Positions 24,900 to 36,797 of a stretch of 64,000 bases of DNA are shown piece by piece. This DNA comes from Pleurotus djamor (Eukaryota > Basidiomycota > Agaricomycetes > Agaricales > Pleurotaceae). The stretch's first letter is position 1; each line of letters starts with the position of its first letter. The stretch spans positions 4,885-68,884 of the forward strand of contig JAPEVF010000103.1 of assembly GCA_029747585.1 (NCBI GenBank), written 5' to 3'. Below the pieces are notes generated by a model. The model did no database searches. It saw only the letters and a list, made by a program, of their open reading frames with translations, and was not told the origin of the DNA. The translations under genes and the position numbers were made by a program.

Positions 24900-24905
24900 A
24901 CGCGT
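24900..24905. promoter_or_regulatory. ACGCGT (MCB-type) box, proximal, RPA2 promoter
   Basis: Second perfect ACGCGT, 22 bp upstream of the RPA2 ATG and 56 bp from the first. Its closeness to the ATG means it could lie in the 5'UTR, so a transcriptional role is uncertain. Confidence 0.35.
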
Positions 24906-24921
24906 CTTCTATTCGCAAAAA

Positions 24922-26058
24922 ATGAGTCAATGTGGGCTATACATCAGTTCTCAAGCTTGTATACTGAAATGGCCCTGTAGATGGAAATGATTTCTATGGA
25001 GGAGGTGGTGGATACGTACAGGGAGGGTCACCATTTGGCATGGGAAGTAGTCCTGGTGGTGTCAAGGTACGCCAACCTTTCTCTGAGGTTTGGATATTCG
25101 AGAGCCTCAATAGTCATCCTACAGAGATCCGAAATATCGCATTCCCTTCGTCCTGTCACTGTCGGCCAGCTTTGTCGCGCGACCCAAGCGCACACCGACG
25201 CAGAGTGGATCATCGCGAATTCAGAGATCGGTCAGGTACGAAACCTCCTTTGGATTCTTGTCTCTGGACTTGCTAAACGTCCCTAGATATCTCTGGTTGC
25301 AGCTGTTGTTTCAATACAAAGTCAGGCCACAAACGTTGTTTATCTGCTAGACGATGGGTCTGGTCGCATTGAAGCAAGACGATGGATAGATGCCAATGAT
25401 GAGACCGGTCTTGGGAGGTCGGATGGTATTGAGTGAGTACCCTTTGACTTGTCCCTCTGACGGGTCCCTAATCGTCTCAGGGAAAACACATATGTTCGCG
25501 TCACAGGTGGCCTCAAGTCATTCGGTAACAAAAAATATATCAACGCGACGCACATCCATCCATGCAAGGATCCTCATGAAATTATGTTCCACATCTGCGA
25601 GGCCATGTTTGTTACCACGGTCTTCGAGAAGGGGCCAGTGAGTCGACCTTTCTCTTACTTTTCTCAAGCCTCTCCGTATTTATATGTACACCAGCCCAAC
25701 GGAAACACAGCTGGTGGGATAGGAAAGACTCCTGGGGGTATCCCAGGTGTATCCTCTGCATACACAAATCAAACCTCAGGTGGATCAGATGCAGAATATG
25801 CCCATCTACCTCCGATACAAAGACAAATTGTCCAATTCATCCGATCACAACCACCCAACGAAGACGGCGTACATATCGGCGCCATAGCCCGAGCAGTCGG
25901 AGGACAAGCTGGCGATATAAGGTATGCCATTCCATTCAAGTCCGTCATGGTCATGAAACATCGCTGATTTCTTCTAAAGTGAGGCCGTCGACCGCCTGAT
26001 GGATGACGGTCTTTTGTTCAGCACACTTGACGAATCCCATTTCAATATTTCGCGCTGA
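24922..26058 (+). CDS. RFA2: Replication protein A 32-kDa subunit (RPA2/Rfa2)
   Basis: Middle subunit of the heterotrimeric ssDNA-binding complex used in replication, repair and recombination. Exon 1 (10 nt, ATGAGTCAAT) splices to give MSQYGNDFYGGGGGYVQGG, the Ser/Gly-rich N-terminus that is phosphorylated in other species. The OB-fold follows: HSLRPVTVGQLCRATQAH, ISLVAAVVSIQSQATNVVYL, LDDGSGRIEARRWID, NTYVRVTGGLKSFGNKKYI, then DPHEIMFHICEAMFVTT. A Gly/Thr/Pro linker leads to the C-terminal winged helix (LPPIQRQIVQFIRSQPPNED, GVHIGAIARAVGG, EAVDRLMDDGLLFSTLDESH). About six exons. The gene is followed 140 bp downstream on the same strand by an RPA2-like paralog. Confidence 0.93.
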
Positions 26059-26197
26059 TATGTATCTCTCTGTGCTTATGCCTTGTTCCCTTTTCTCTAT
26101 ATCACCCGTCTGCGGGTCTGCTTTCCCTTGTACAAATATAAAATGCTTAGTGACGCCCGCCTCGAGGCATCATGATTTGTTCTTGTGAACTATCATC

Positions 26198-27440
26198 ATG
26201 TCAAGAAAACCTATAATACCACCTATCTACCATGTAACTATCCACCAGATAAACAAAGCTACCCGGGCATCGAGTGCGGCGGCGTTTACCATTGATGGGA
26301 TCCAAATGGCAAAGGTATCCGTCCAGTTTCCTGAATGGTGGCACCATTCAGATACTTCCTGGTTGAACTCATTCACTTCTCAGGTCATCCTTGTCGCGAA
26401 TGTATTCGATGATCGTTCAACATCAAAGAAGAGATCATTCGATTTGATCGATGGAACTGGACGATTGTCTGCCACTGCTTGGAATGACAGGCGAATTGGC
26501 ATTGACCTCGACGAGAGTTTCTCGTGAGTGCTCAGCGCGCAACTGCGACTGTGGTTCCCTTATGCTCATGGACTTCGCCTCTCCGTAGCTCGCTCGAATA
26601 CGTCCACGTAACTGGAGAACTTCATAAGTACAACGATGCGATAGAGCTCACCATCTTCAGCATCCGACGCGTCGATGATTTCCATGAAGTCTTCCATCAT
26701 ATTCTTCAATGCATGGGCGATATTATCATCAAGCAGAATGGTGTACCTGTGAGTCTGGGCTTCGATACAATGTGATCTACATGATGCTAGGTGCTAACGC
26801 GTAATTATGTATGGGTGACAAGCCTCATGATGTATGGAAAGCCAAGGAAGACAAAGGGAAGGGTAGAGCACGCGAAACTGCAATGGATCAGCCCGAGTCT
26901 AAGCCCGTAGCTCAGCCTCCTGTCGACCCCGTTACCCCGCCGCCCGCACCAAAGCACGAACAACCATCACCACCACCACCATCTGTACCGCCGTTACCTA
27001 GATGGGAGGCACTCTTAGAGCAGGACCCAGATCGGGTGAGGCAACGACAACTGCCCAAAGATCCCCTCCGGCACCTCTCGCCCATGCAGCGAAACATCCT
27101 GCTTTTAATTCAGGAAGAATCGGAGGGTTCCCCGAGTATATACCCCTCGCTTGACGAACCAACGAACTTGGCAGGTATAAGCTTGGACCGGATTGTTTCA
27201 TATCTCCGGGAGAAACACAACGGAAGCTCCCGCGNCGATNTNCTGTATGCATGTTTCNCNTTGATCGGGTGCNGGTATANATTGACGTTGCANAGTGAAN
27301 AACTTGATGACCTCGANCATAGGGATTACATAGNGGGGTATNTTGTTGGTGAGAGACCTGCTCTNTTGANGGNTACGATTGGNTCTGAGGCATCCTTTNA
27401 GNANNTGTTTCAGGGGAGGAATCCCTATATTATGCACTGA
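26198..27440 (+). CDS. Diverged RPA2-like protein (OB-fold plus winged helix), tandem paralog
   Basis: Splicing (introns about 26313-26381 and 26525-26588, with others later) gives a protein parallel to RPA2: YHVTIHQINKATRASSAAAF aligns with VTVGQLCRATQA; MAKVILVANVFDD with QISLVAAVV; FDLIDGTGRLSATAWND with YLLDDGSGRIEARRWID; EYVHVTGELHKYNDAIELT with NTYVRVTGGLKSFGNKKY; and VDDFHEVFHHILQ with DPHEIMFHICE. A long Pro/Lys/Glu linker follows, then a winged-helix region (LSPMQRNILLLIQEESEGS, GISLDRIVSYLREKHNGSS). It lacks the Gly-rich phosphorylatable N-terminus of RPA2 and starts directly at the OB-fold. The last 200 bp are full of Ns, so the C-terminus (ends near FQGRNPYIMH) is approximate. Likely a second RPA2-class subunit, comparable to human RPA4; the function is inferred. 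Confidence 0.78.
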
Positions 27441-27520
27441 GNCCCAAATCGCAGAAGAAAATACAAANAATGAGNGNATGAATAGTNAAGGATAGTNNGG
27501 CCATGCNATTANNGNAGTAG
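27231..27520. other. N-rich, low-quality sequence patch
   Basis: Dozens of single Ns spaced every few bases cover the end of the RPA2-like gene and the short gap before the convergent membrane-protein gene. The translation here is reliable only where motif continuity supports it. Confidence 0.9.
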
Positions 27521-27549
27521 GTAGCCGCGAAAGTTCCTCATGATACTAC

Positions 27550-28340
27550 TCATCTCCTCGAAGCNGCTTGTTCTCTCTTCCACGCTTTCTTCTTTACGGA
27601 CGCCGCATTCTTGTTACCAAACAGGAACGATGATGTATGTTTATCGGCACCCGTTTTCTTGGATGTCAACCCCGTCCCAGCGAACACAGCCTAGCACGAG
27701 GTTNAGTACNAGCTATTGGGAAACATGNAATGTGCTTCAAACGAAGCCTTACCTCCCACAAGCCCCATANTCCAATTATGGAGGTAACGACAAAGACTAT
27801 CGTGGAAAGAGAGCCAACATTGTATGTGTTGTATGAAAGAAAAGCACTNAGATTGCTTGCGACGGAGATCGGTAAGAGTATAGGGTGTCCAGCAATCTCA
27901 TTTCGGCGTACGACGGGTTCGTTCGATGGAATCTGAGTAGGGGTAGCATCCGAGGGAATTCAGAGTCTCCGAAGNTGACCAGACTCACGTTGAGAACTAT
28001 AGCTGCGGAAATGGCGGCGAGAAATATACCCAGGTGAAGAGCCAGAAAAGATTCCAGTGGTGTAAGTTCTCTAGAAGACACGTCTGTTTGGGACAGGAAA
28101 CGGAGTAGACGAGGAAACAGAGTCAGACACGCTGCACTAGCCAAGAGCCTGTTTGAGGGAGGTCAGACAAGTTGGGCGGGAAGCAGGCCGTAGCGCGTAC
28201 AAAGTCGCCGTCGACCACGCCCAAAAGGAGCCTGGCAATTTCTCGTTGTCGTTGTCTTTGCCGTTGTCGGGGCCATCGTTGTCGACGTTNGTGACTTTGG
28301 CACGGGAATTTGAAAGGTCCTGGAGTTCGATTTCAGACAT
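27550..28340 (-). CDS. Conserved fungal-type integral membrane protein, function unknown
   Basis: Three exons join in frame. Exon 1 starts at ATG 28340 ([16 protein letters not shown]) with an acidic, Asn/Asp-rich N-terminus, then [17 protein letters not shown] and a hydrophobic helix around [18 protein letters not shown]. The next exon gives [38 protein letters not shown] and a second hydrophobic segment [16 protein letters not shown] followed by WGLWE. The last exon reads [20 protein letters not shown] and [20 protein letters not shown], a basic tail. At least two transmembrane helices are clear. I recall the [17 protein letters not shown] tail as recurrent in annotated mushroom proteins but know no function. 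It is divergent from RLP24 with only 46 bp between start codons. Confidence 0.75.
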
Positions 28341-28386
28341 TGGTTGATGNAATAGGCGCCCATCAATCTCCCTCCTNGCCGCTATC

Positions 28387-29197
28387 ATGCGTATCGAAAA
28401 ATGCTACTTCTGCTCAACAAATGTCTATCCAGGGCATGGTACGTCTTTACACTCAGTCATATCAGTTCAGTACTCACTGAAAGTGCTTTATAGGCTCAGC
28501 ATTTGTGCGAAATGACTCCAAGGTCTTCAGATTTTGCACTTCAAAGTGCGTACTTTCNTCTCAGCTTCCAATGTCTACTCATNTCCCCTCCAGATGTCAT
28601 AAAAATTTCAAGTATGTCCTNGAAGTCTCGAGGAAAGGATGTATACCTGANCACAAACACACAGAATGAAGCGCAATCCACGNAAAGTGAGATGGACNAA
28701 GGCCTTCAGGAAGGCTGCAGGCAAGGAAATGACCATGGTGAGGACGGCCNCGTTCCTTTCATCNNACACCCTAGTCTCACNAATACNNCCCTNCTNTNTA
28801 GGACTCGACGATCGACTTTGAGAAACGAAGAAATGTTCCTGTCCGCTACGATCGTGAGCTCGTGGCCACCACTATCAAGGCCATGAAGCGGGTTGGGGAG
28901 ATCAAGAAGAAGCGAGAACATGCATTCTGGAAGCACCGGTGCGCACACTCTCTGTACTTCATCCATATCCTGCTTTCTCATCTTTTATTACCTCAAAGCA
29001 TGGCCGTCGCTCGCGAGAAGCAAAAAGCTCACCGCCAAAAAGTCAAGGAGGCAGCATCAAANAAGACCTCCGTCTCCTTGCTCCAACCAACAGCCGTCGA
29101 GACCCCAGAACGTACAAAAGAAAAGATCAAGGTTCCNGTCAAGAGATCGGCTCTCATACAGGGAGAAGGGCGATCTATGGGTATGGACCTCGACTGA
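28387..29197 (+). CDS. RLP24: 60S ribosome biogenesis factor Rlp24 (eL24-like)
   Basis: Placeholder paralog of ribosomal protein eL24 that loads on pre-60S particles and is exchanged after Drg1/Afg2 action. The start reads [18 protein letters not shown], then [13 protein letters not shown] and a second Cys pair (FCTSKCHKNF), forming the C4 zinc finger of the eL24 N-domain. It continues [39 protein letters not shown] and [20 protein letters not shown], which distinguish Rlp24 from eL24. The C-terminus is basic. About five exons; Ns around 28550-28800 fall in exons and introns and make exon 2 limits approximate. It is convergent with ATG2, about 125 bp between stops. Confidence 0.93.
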
Positions 29198-29323
29198 GGT
29201 GGTGCTCACGCTGTATCTCGTTATCCACGTTATGGGTTGTACGACTAAAAGTATATATAATATACACTGGCTATCTAATGTGCCAAAATATGGTATTCCG
29301 GTAATGAAAAGGGCATGTTATCA

Positions 29324-32300
29324 TCATCTCTGTTTGTATTTCTCCTCATTCTCGTGGCGGATGTTGGGGTCGAGGGTATTGTGAAGCCCCATGAGCGTCT
29401 TGCTGATGGCCTCACTAGCACCTATCATTGGTTTCAAAACGGCGATGGGGACTGCCCGAATGACTGCCCGAACAGGGCCCTATCAACCAAGGCATTGAGA
29501 AACCAAGCCCGCCAACCCATCTACAAAGAACACCTACCTCATTTCCTGATCGTTCGTACACCTCCATTGGAACGGCCAAAATAGTCTGTGCGGCTGAATT
29601 GAGATTCTTGCGAAGACTCTGGTAGGCCGTCTGTACACCCTCTTTCAGNTCAGAGGGCTGGTCAGCGTACTTGCTGATCAAATCAGCGGCCTCATCTTCA
29701 TCCATAACAGTTGGTAACTCGTCCTCCCAGATGGGAGGCTGTAGAGCCTCGGTAGTGATAGCTTGGTCAAATTGTCCGCCCATGACGCCTTCTGCTTGTT
29801 CAAGAATAACCTGGGTCCCCGTAGCCAAACGCGCACCGAGCTTGATAGCTTCGATGGCTGTGGACTTGACGAACGAGTTGGCTCCTCGTTGGATTCCACG
29901 GACTACTCGGCCGTCTTTCTTGTATTGCGCTATGGGGAGGAGGACGAGGTCTGCGACACCAGAGCCAACATTGACGACCGATCTAATGGGCGAGACGCCG
30001 GAGATGACGTCCATAAGTTGTGTGGCTTTGACGTCGGGTGTCCACAGATCGTTGAGCATGTCGAAGAATCGCGGCCATCCAGTGATCTAGAAAATATGTG
30101 GTGAGGTGAGAGGTGTATTCCACGGAAGGCGAACGCGACATACCCCAGAAAGGGTGATGTGCCGCAGTGTCATTTCAGCGCCATCAAAGTGGAAGAAGTT
30201 CATGAGTTCGATGGTCTTGCCCTCCCGCAGAGCTCGGTAGTCAACACGTCGAGGCTTATAGTCAAGCTTCAGATCGACCGGGAAGACTTCAGCGTGTTCT
30301 GCAAGCACAATAAGGGATGGACAAACGTCACAACGTAAACTTAAACTCACGGAAGAAGATCTCTTCGCTCTCATCAGAGCTGTTGTTGGTAGATTCAGCT
30401 TCGGGATCTTTGAAGCTGAAGAACTTCTTCAGGAAATCCAGGGCATCTTGGTCGACGTAAAGTCGCAGAGGTAGTATTTTGGCCTAAAATGAGGTGAAGA
30501 GGGTTGATACGACTTCCCATCAAGAATTGGAACAAGATACCTTCAGCCGAGCCTCTTCTGAAGGATTTCCTGCAACTGGTCGAACGGTGAGTAGCTCGAT
30601 GCGCGCCATGTTTGACCCAGTCTCTCGTACGATCCCTCTAGAGTCCACTTTCATACCAGTTAGGAATTTCCTCCAAGTTGACGTCTTGATATGATCCAAG
30701 ATCTCGAGATCTTTGACGGTTACGAAAGTGCGGGAAACGGTAGGATCATCAGGTTTATACTTGTCCACCTCAGCATACAGTCCCATGAGACAAATCTCTA
30801 TCCGGGGGCGCTTGGATCGAGTCAACTTCTTTCCATGGACACGCAACGACCGAGCTTGAGGCTTGCTAGTCATAGGAGGCATGAGAGACTCCCAAGAACC
30901 TTGACTAGTGGTTTCGCTGTCTTCCTTAAGCTCTTCATCAATCGCGGCGATGAGGGCGCCGGAATCAAGTTCTCCAGCATCCCTTTCGAGTCCGATATAC
31001 ATCGAGTTGAACAAGAGAGCGCTGGTTTCTTCGACGCTTTCATCAGGTAACTGTCCCGTTGCTACGAGCTGGCGGATTTTGGCCAGCCGTCGGCGCATTT
31101 CCTTCACCTCATCTTCGATGATCCTTCGTGTCCTTTCCCAGTCATACCCATCATATAAGAGAAGAGTCACTTCGCCGTCTTCAACCCGGACTTGGAGGGT
31201 AGTCGGGCCGCGGCTATGTAAAGTTAGACCAACAGAGCCATAGGTGTGAAAGGGACCACATACTCGATGTCGCCATCTTCGGGTATAGCTGGAAGGTCAT
31301 CAAAGTAATTGTCGACAAAGATCAAGCCTTGAGGATTGAGGATCTTTATGGTTTCACTGCCCACGTGAGAAGTAGCACTTGTTTGGGGCAAGTCGTCACT
31401 AGTGTCGATATCTCTCGTGTCATCCTCGAAGTCGTCAAGATCGTCATCCCGGAGCTCTCTGAGTCCAGCCGCCGAGCCAAAATGTTCGTCTAAGTAATAC
31501 GGGTTCGACGGTAGGTCATCGCTAATCATGTCCATGGAGGGCCCCATAAGTTCTGGATTGACTTTGAAGGTTTCATCGACTAATATTGCTACGGAGGTCA
31601 TGAGAACGAGAGCGTAAAACAGGAATGGGTTACTGCCGTACAAGAGCTTAATCCCGTGGTCTGCTCCGATACCACTGTTGGTTGGCGTTTTGGTTTTGGT
31701 GGTCTGGGAACGAATCAGATAGAGGCCAAGAGAGGATATCAACAACGACGCACCGTTCTCCAGGCGGGTTGAAAAGTGCTACAAGGTCAGTTATGAATGC
31801 AGAAAGGGCTGTCGCTGTGTCGGCGCAGAGGTGTATCCGGATTCCAACACGTTCTACTGTCACCTGCAGTACGGTGAATAAGGGGTTTGAAAGGAAAGAG
31901 ACGACATACCCGCACGTTTGCTGCTCCTTCAACATCAGCAGAAAGAACATCCATATCCAGAAAACGTATCTCGGTCATAAGGGCGTAACCAAAGCTCTAT
32001 CAAAGCGTTGAACATTAACATCTTCACCACACGTGTATCGTGAACCTACCCTCCAGAAAATCGCTCCTTTCGCAATGGCAAACGTATCCTCAGATACATT
32101 GGTCAGGTTGTCGATGACGAGAATGGAGACGTCTGACGAAGATAGCCTATACGAGCTTCTTGATGGTTCGCCGACGACCGTTGAGAACGTGAGGTCACCG
32201 ATGTAAAGGAGTATTGCTCCCGGATAATTCGGCGCCAGTGCCTTGACAGAGCCATCGCTCACTTTGACAGTGACTTTAGTGCGCTCACTGGGAATGACAG

Positions 32301-35300
32301 ATTCGAAGGCCTAAACGGCAGAGCTAGCGTTGAGAATTGGTTTGTAAAATCACCAATGAGACTGACCCCAGGAGGTGCCTTGGTGAAGAAGGTAATATCT
32401 TCGATCCAATCAAAATTAGGGAACACAGTATATGTGAACCCAGAGAGCGTTAGATGGATGCGGGTTTCTTTAGATGTGGTCCCTGGTATAACCAGCGAAG
32501 TGAACCTTAATTTGACCAACGGGNTCGAAGTCTGAACCTGNNCACAAGACTCAATAAAATACATAGTGCACGGGAAACCAACACTAACAACACGGGGATT
32601 CGTGAGTGAAAGAAACTTTTGAGATCGTCCTGGAGCAGGGAAGTCGGTGATGGTAGCGTCTGCCACGCCGAGTGTAAGAACTGTCTGATCCTGAAACGGA
32701 CGTTGTGTCACAAAGGAGCCCCATAACCGCGATGCCGTCACATACCTTGCCTTCAGGTTTCAGTTCAAGTAGAACGTCAACATCTGAAGCTTGGATGATC
32801 AAGGGTCGGATAGCACTATTCGTGTGACGAGGGAGGAGGATAGTGATATGAACTAAAATCAACGTCAGACATATCAACGGGAGAAAAGATATACCACTGA
32901 CCTTGGGAGAGGATGAACTTCATCGCAGTCTCACTCTGTTGAGGTTTCTCGTGACCAACAGTTAGCCCACTTCCCATTGTGCTAGCACTTCTGGACTTGA
33001 CGAAGAATCGGCTACCGATCAAACTTGCATCCCTACTTTCAGTGTCTGAACCGCTGTCATTGCTCTGACTGGATCCAAAACTCTCAAGAAGCTGTGATAT
33101 GTCGTCGGCCCAGTATTGGATGCCATCTAGTAGGCNCTTTTCCAAGATAACACGGATAGATGTGAGTTCCCCTGCCAAAGATGTCGTGTTAACCTGCCCC
33201 TTTGTGGTAACAGGCTTCAATACGACAAGTCGGCATTGGGTGGTCGAACGTCCACGCCGCCCACTCGAAGGTGCGCCTGGACTCGAAGAGCTTTGCTCGG
33301 GGACTACAGCAGTCGTGGAGAAAAGCACCGTGGATTTCGGGGAACCCACAGCAGACAAAGCGACAGAGAGACCTCCCAGGTCAACAGAGAGCAGTGCATT
33401 GACTGTTGACCCTCTATCACTTTCTCCAGGTATTACAAACCTCGGAGTCGCATTGCTCGATTCCCCCGTCCCTGAACATAACTTGAAGCGGTATAAATCT
33501 AGTACCAGGGCACTAGACCTTTGCGGGAAGCGAAGCGGGGAGGGACAACGCATCTGAATTCTAATCATAGAAAACTTGACGGTGAATTGATTACCACTTG
33601 TTGATGGTGGCCGCTGATTAACCTGGTAAAGCAAGGTCTGNAGATAATTCACAAATGTCTTTACCTTTCGTTTCCGACTGCGATTTGGTAGGCTTCCTCT
33701 TCGATCTGCCACTTTGGGAGCCCGGTAATCAAGATCCAGGTCTAAATCATCCAAGACCGCTTTTTCTATGCGTTGTCTTCGGCGTTCAGTATTGGTACCA
33801 TGAGAGGGAAATCTTGGCGTCGCTGGCGGAGTAGTATCGCTTTCCTCGCTTTCTTCATCAGGGATTATCGAACGTTCTGGAGCAATGAACTGAGGTTGTG
33901 AAACTTCATCGATGAATGCCATAAGNCCGTCTGGCCGTAAAGCTTGCCCCAAATCAAGGAATATATGGAGAGGGGTCACTGTAACGTCGACGCTCTGNGC
34001 ATGGTCTATTTGGGACAAGTGGAGTTGGACGGCTGGCGAACTAGGAGAAACCGAAGGCTGGGAGGCTTCCTCAGAGATTCCTTGCGTCTGGCTGGCATTG
34101 TCAGCGGATGGAGGGCGACCTTTCTTCTTCGACTTAGTCCGCCAGAATGAAGGACGAACGCCATGCCGCCAATGCGCCTCGTCCGTGTAGTCGATCACAG
34201 GGAAATGGGGAACGTCTTCGAATTCGTCGGATGAATGTGGCGGCTGGGGTAAAGGTGANTACTGCGAAGGAAGGTGAGGATCTGTCAACAGGATAGGCGA
34301 CGCGACTACTTCGTCACTGTCACGGGGTGGGTGCACAGTAAATATCGATATATCAGATATCGATACAATTGCGACCGTGGCTGCATCGCGACTTGACGAC
34401 GTGCGTGATCTTACGGGTTGCAGCATGAAAGAAGGTAGCGAGCCACGGACATCTTCGATGTACAGTCGTAAGAATGGGTTCGGGAGCCTTGGCGGAAGCA
34501 GAGGATGTGCGTAGAAGTTGCGTAGCGCGAGGGGACTCTCCTCAGACTGAACGGTTGGGTTGATGGCGGGGAGGGCTAGAAGGACAATCCCTTTCACTTC
34601 GACGAGAACGTTAAACGATAACGCCANCGTCGGATCCGAAGGGCTAGGAGACTTAGAGGATGTTGTTTGTTTTGGGATATGGTAGAGGTTCCAGCGTTCT
34701 AACNTATCCAATAGGGCACGGATGTGTCTAGCACGAAGGGCTCCCGCTATGACTCCAGCATTAATAGTGAGTTCGAGGCTCTCTTTGAGAGGCTTTGGTA
34801 ATGCCTGGCGTGACATAGTGTCTGACGAATCGGATTGCACGGAGGGGGGAGCAACGAAGGGAGTCGTAAGGCGGATGATGATCGGTTCATTACTGATGGA
34901 AAAGATGATCTCCTCTGCCATGGGGTTGACGTTGGCGGTGCCCTTTGGAGATTGGTGGGGAGATGCATGGGAAGGTGAATCAGGAACTCGGGTGGCATTG
35001 GGAGTAGGCGGCGAAGTGGTCTCCATATCGGTGACGTTTCCTTGATCTCTAGCGAAGTCTGTCGAGAGCGCACTTTGGTACATACTACTGGAAACTGAGC
35101 TGGCAGGGGATATTGGCCGTTGGGGCAAACAGGCGATGGACTGGGACATCATCAGTTCTGTATCTTCGTCTAGGGATGACGATGACGAAGCTGGAGATGC
35201 GCGTTTTGCATGTGCATGGAAAGAGCTTTCGCCACTTCGGGATTGTGCGTCCCAAGGGGAAGGGGTGGGGCGGAGATCTCCCATAGTCACCTTTATATCG

Positions 35301-36146
35301 TTGATTTCCACTTTCCGAGTGCTGCCAACCGATGCGTCTGACGGGCCATCCTGTTTTATGGTTGATTCCATGGCATAAGAGACCTCGCCGACGGATAGGG
35401 AGATATAAGATTGCCCGGGTGAAACAATTGTGAACTTAAGGTCTGAAGCGTCACATTCGAACCTCGCGAGGAATCTCTCAATAAGCACAGCAAATACGGA
35501 CACGCCGGCGGGGTCAAAGTCCGATTGGAAAGTAGCATCGTCTGGATCAGTTAAAAATGGGTCCAAACCACCAGGAACGTTATGTTCGTCTTTGCCAACA
35601 GTTTCTGTATAGATGGACTCCCGAAGGGAAGCTTCCTCTCGGGGTGTGAGCTCCTCATGGACGAATGACTCGGCCATAAATGCCACAGAGTCTGACAAAT
35701 CCACCGCATTTGTTTTGTCGGTATTGGACGCGGAGGGAACGAGATGGAAAGTAAGATGCAAGGAACGGACAGAGAATCCGATCGTAGAGGTCAAAGGGTT
35801 TGGGAATGGTATGCGCGCGACGACGGAGCCAATGGAGCCCACATGAAGCTCAAGCGGAAGATCAGTCAACAGCTGGTTTATGGCCTAGATGGATGCACGT
35901 AGTGAGCAGTCGGACTTGATCGAGACGCAACAGACACACCTGATTATCCAACTCAAGGTCGTTGACTTGAACATGACCTGCCCCGATTTGGCTGTCAACC
36001 TGATGAACGTCTAGTTGACCCGGCTTCAAAAAGTGGCCCAAGCTCTTCTTAAGGATGAAAGATATGAATCTCCGTTGGATAGCATTCGAGAAGCTGAAGT
36101 CGATGCTCGGGATGTTGGGAAGCCATGCAGATAACCAAGAGGCCAT
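29324..36146 (-). CDS. ATG2: Autophagy-related lipid transfer protein Atg2
   Basis: Bridge-like lipid transfer protein that moves phospholipid from the ER to the growing autophagosome and works with Atg18 and Atg9. The start at 36146 ([40 protein letters not shown]) is the amphipathic helix and chorein-N domain, followed by [18 protein letters not shown] and [18 protein letters not shown] single 3-kb exon encodes a Ser/Pro-rich middle. Downstream exons include the conserved C-terminal region: MEYRSRGNEV-type segment ([10 protein letters not shown]), [39 protein letters not shown] and the basic end EKYKQR (stop 29324). About a dozen introns cluster in the 3' half. The expected length is about 2,000 residues, typical for basidiomycete Atg2. 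The start is 650 bp from the divergent histone H1 start. Confidence 0.93.
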
Positions 36147-36797
36147 GTTGCGTTGGGTTCAGATATTGACAATAGCGCTGAATTGCTCTTCGTCACTTGC
36201 GAGAAAGATACATATGTAGAGCAAAAAGAGGGAGGTGGTGATGGGCTAAAGGAAACCTCGGATGCAACTGCTTGGGTCAACTACTACCATTATGGGCGCT
36301 TGTGTGCACCATGCATCCTTAAGGAGCTAATAGGAGCTTCACGTGATTTTGAATGGGACGCGACTGGCCCCTATTCTTGTGTCCTTTCTATGCATGGAAG
36401 CGATGTGCCCAAGCGGGCCAATGCTTGCGTGCTCGAGCTCTGCAAGAAATACGTCTCAATGAAGAAGACATATGAGAGGAAGAATGTCTCAACCAAACGA
36501 AGCCAGAGGGCACCCGACCAATCAGCAATCCCAAAAGAAACCTACGCGACGTGAGAGGGCGGAAGCCGGATATATCGACGTGTAATCAATTAATCAATCC
36601 CCAAAGTGCAGGAAACTAATGATTATCAGGCATACGCCGCTATACTGTCGGAAAACGCGTCTTGAACGCGAACGGAGGAGGTCACGTGTCCTCATACATA
36701 TCTTCGTTGACTACTCAACGGAGTTTCAACTGCTCTCTGTCTCAAACCACCACTTCCCCTCTCCCATCTGCATCGACCCAAGACCCAAATTATTGAC
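36147..36797. other. Divergent promoter region ATG2 / histone H1
   Basis: 650 bp between two start codons. It contains a 133-codon open frame on the plus strand (36153-36554) that shows no domain and has an odd composition; I treat it as chance. Motifs noted are ACGCGT at 36655-36660 and CACGTG at 36683-36688, both upstream of H1, plus CT-rich sequence just before the H1 ATG, a common core-promoter feature in filamentous fungi. Confidence 0.45.
36655..36660. promoter_or_regulatory. ACGCGT (MCB-type) box upstream of histone H1
   Basis: A perfect ACGCGT 138 bp upstream of the H1 ATG, followed a few bases later by AACGCGAA (reads E2F/MBF-like on the reverse strand). This would fit S-phase expression of a linker histone; the regulatory role is inferred. 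Confidence 0.35.

Noticed and set aside
26960..26985. CCA/CAC trinucleotide run considered as a microsatellite
   Set aside because: Short imperfect run encoding part of the proline-rich linker of the RPA2-like protein.
36153..36554. 133-codon plus-strand open frame in ATG2/H1 promoter
   Set aside because: No recognisable domain; position overlaps the expected ATG2 5'UTR and promoter.
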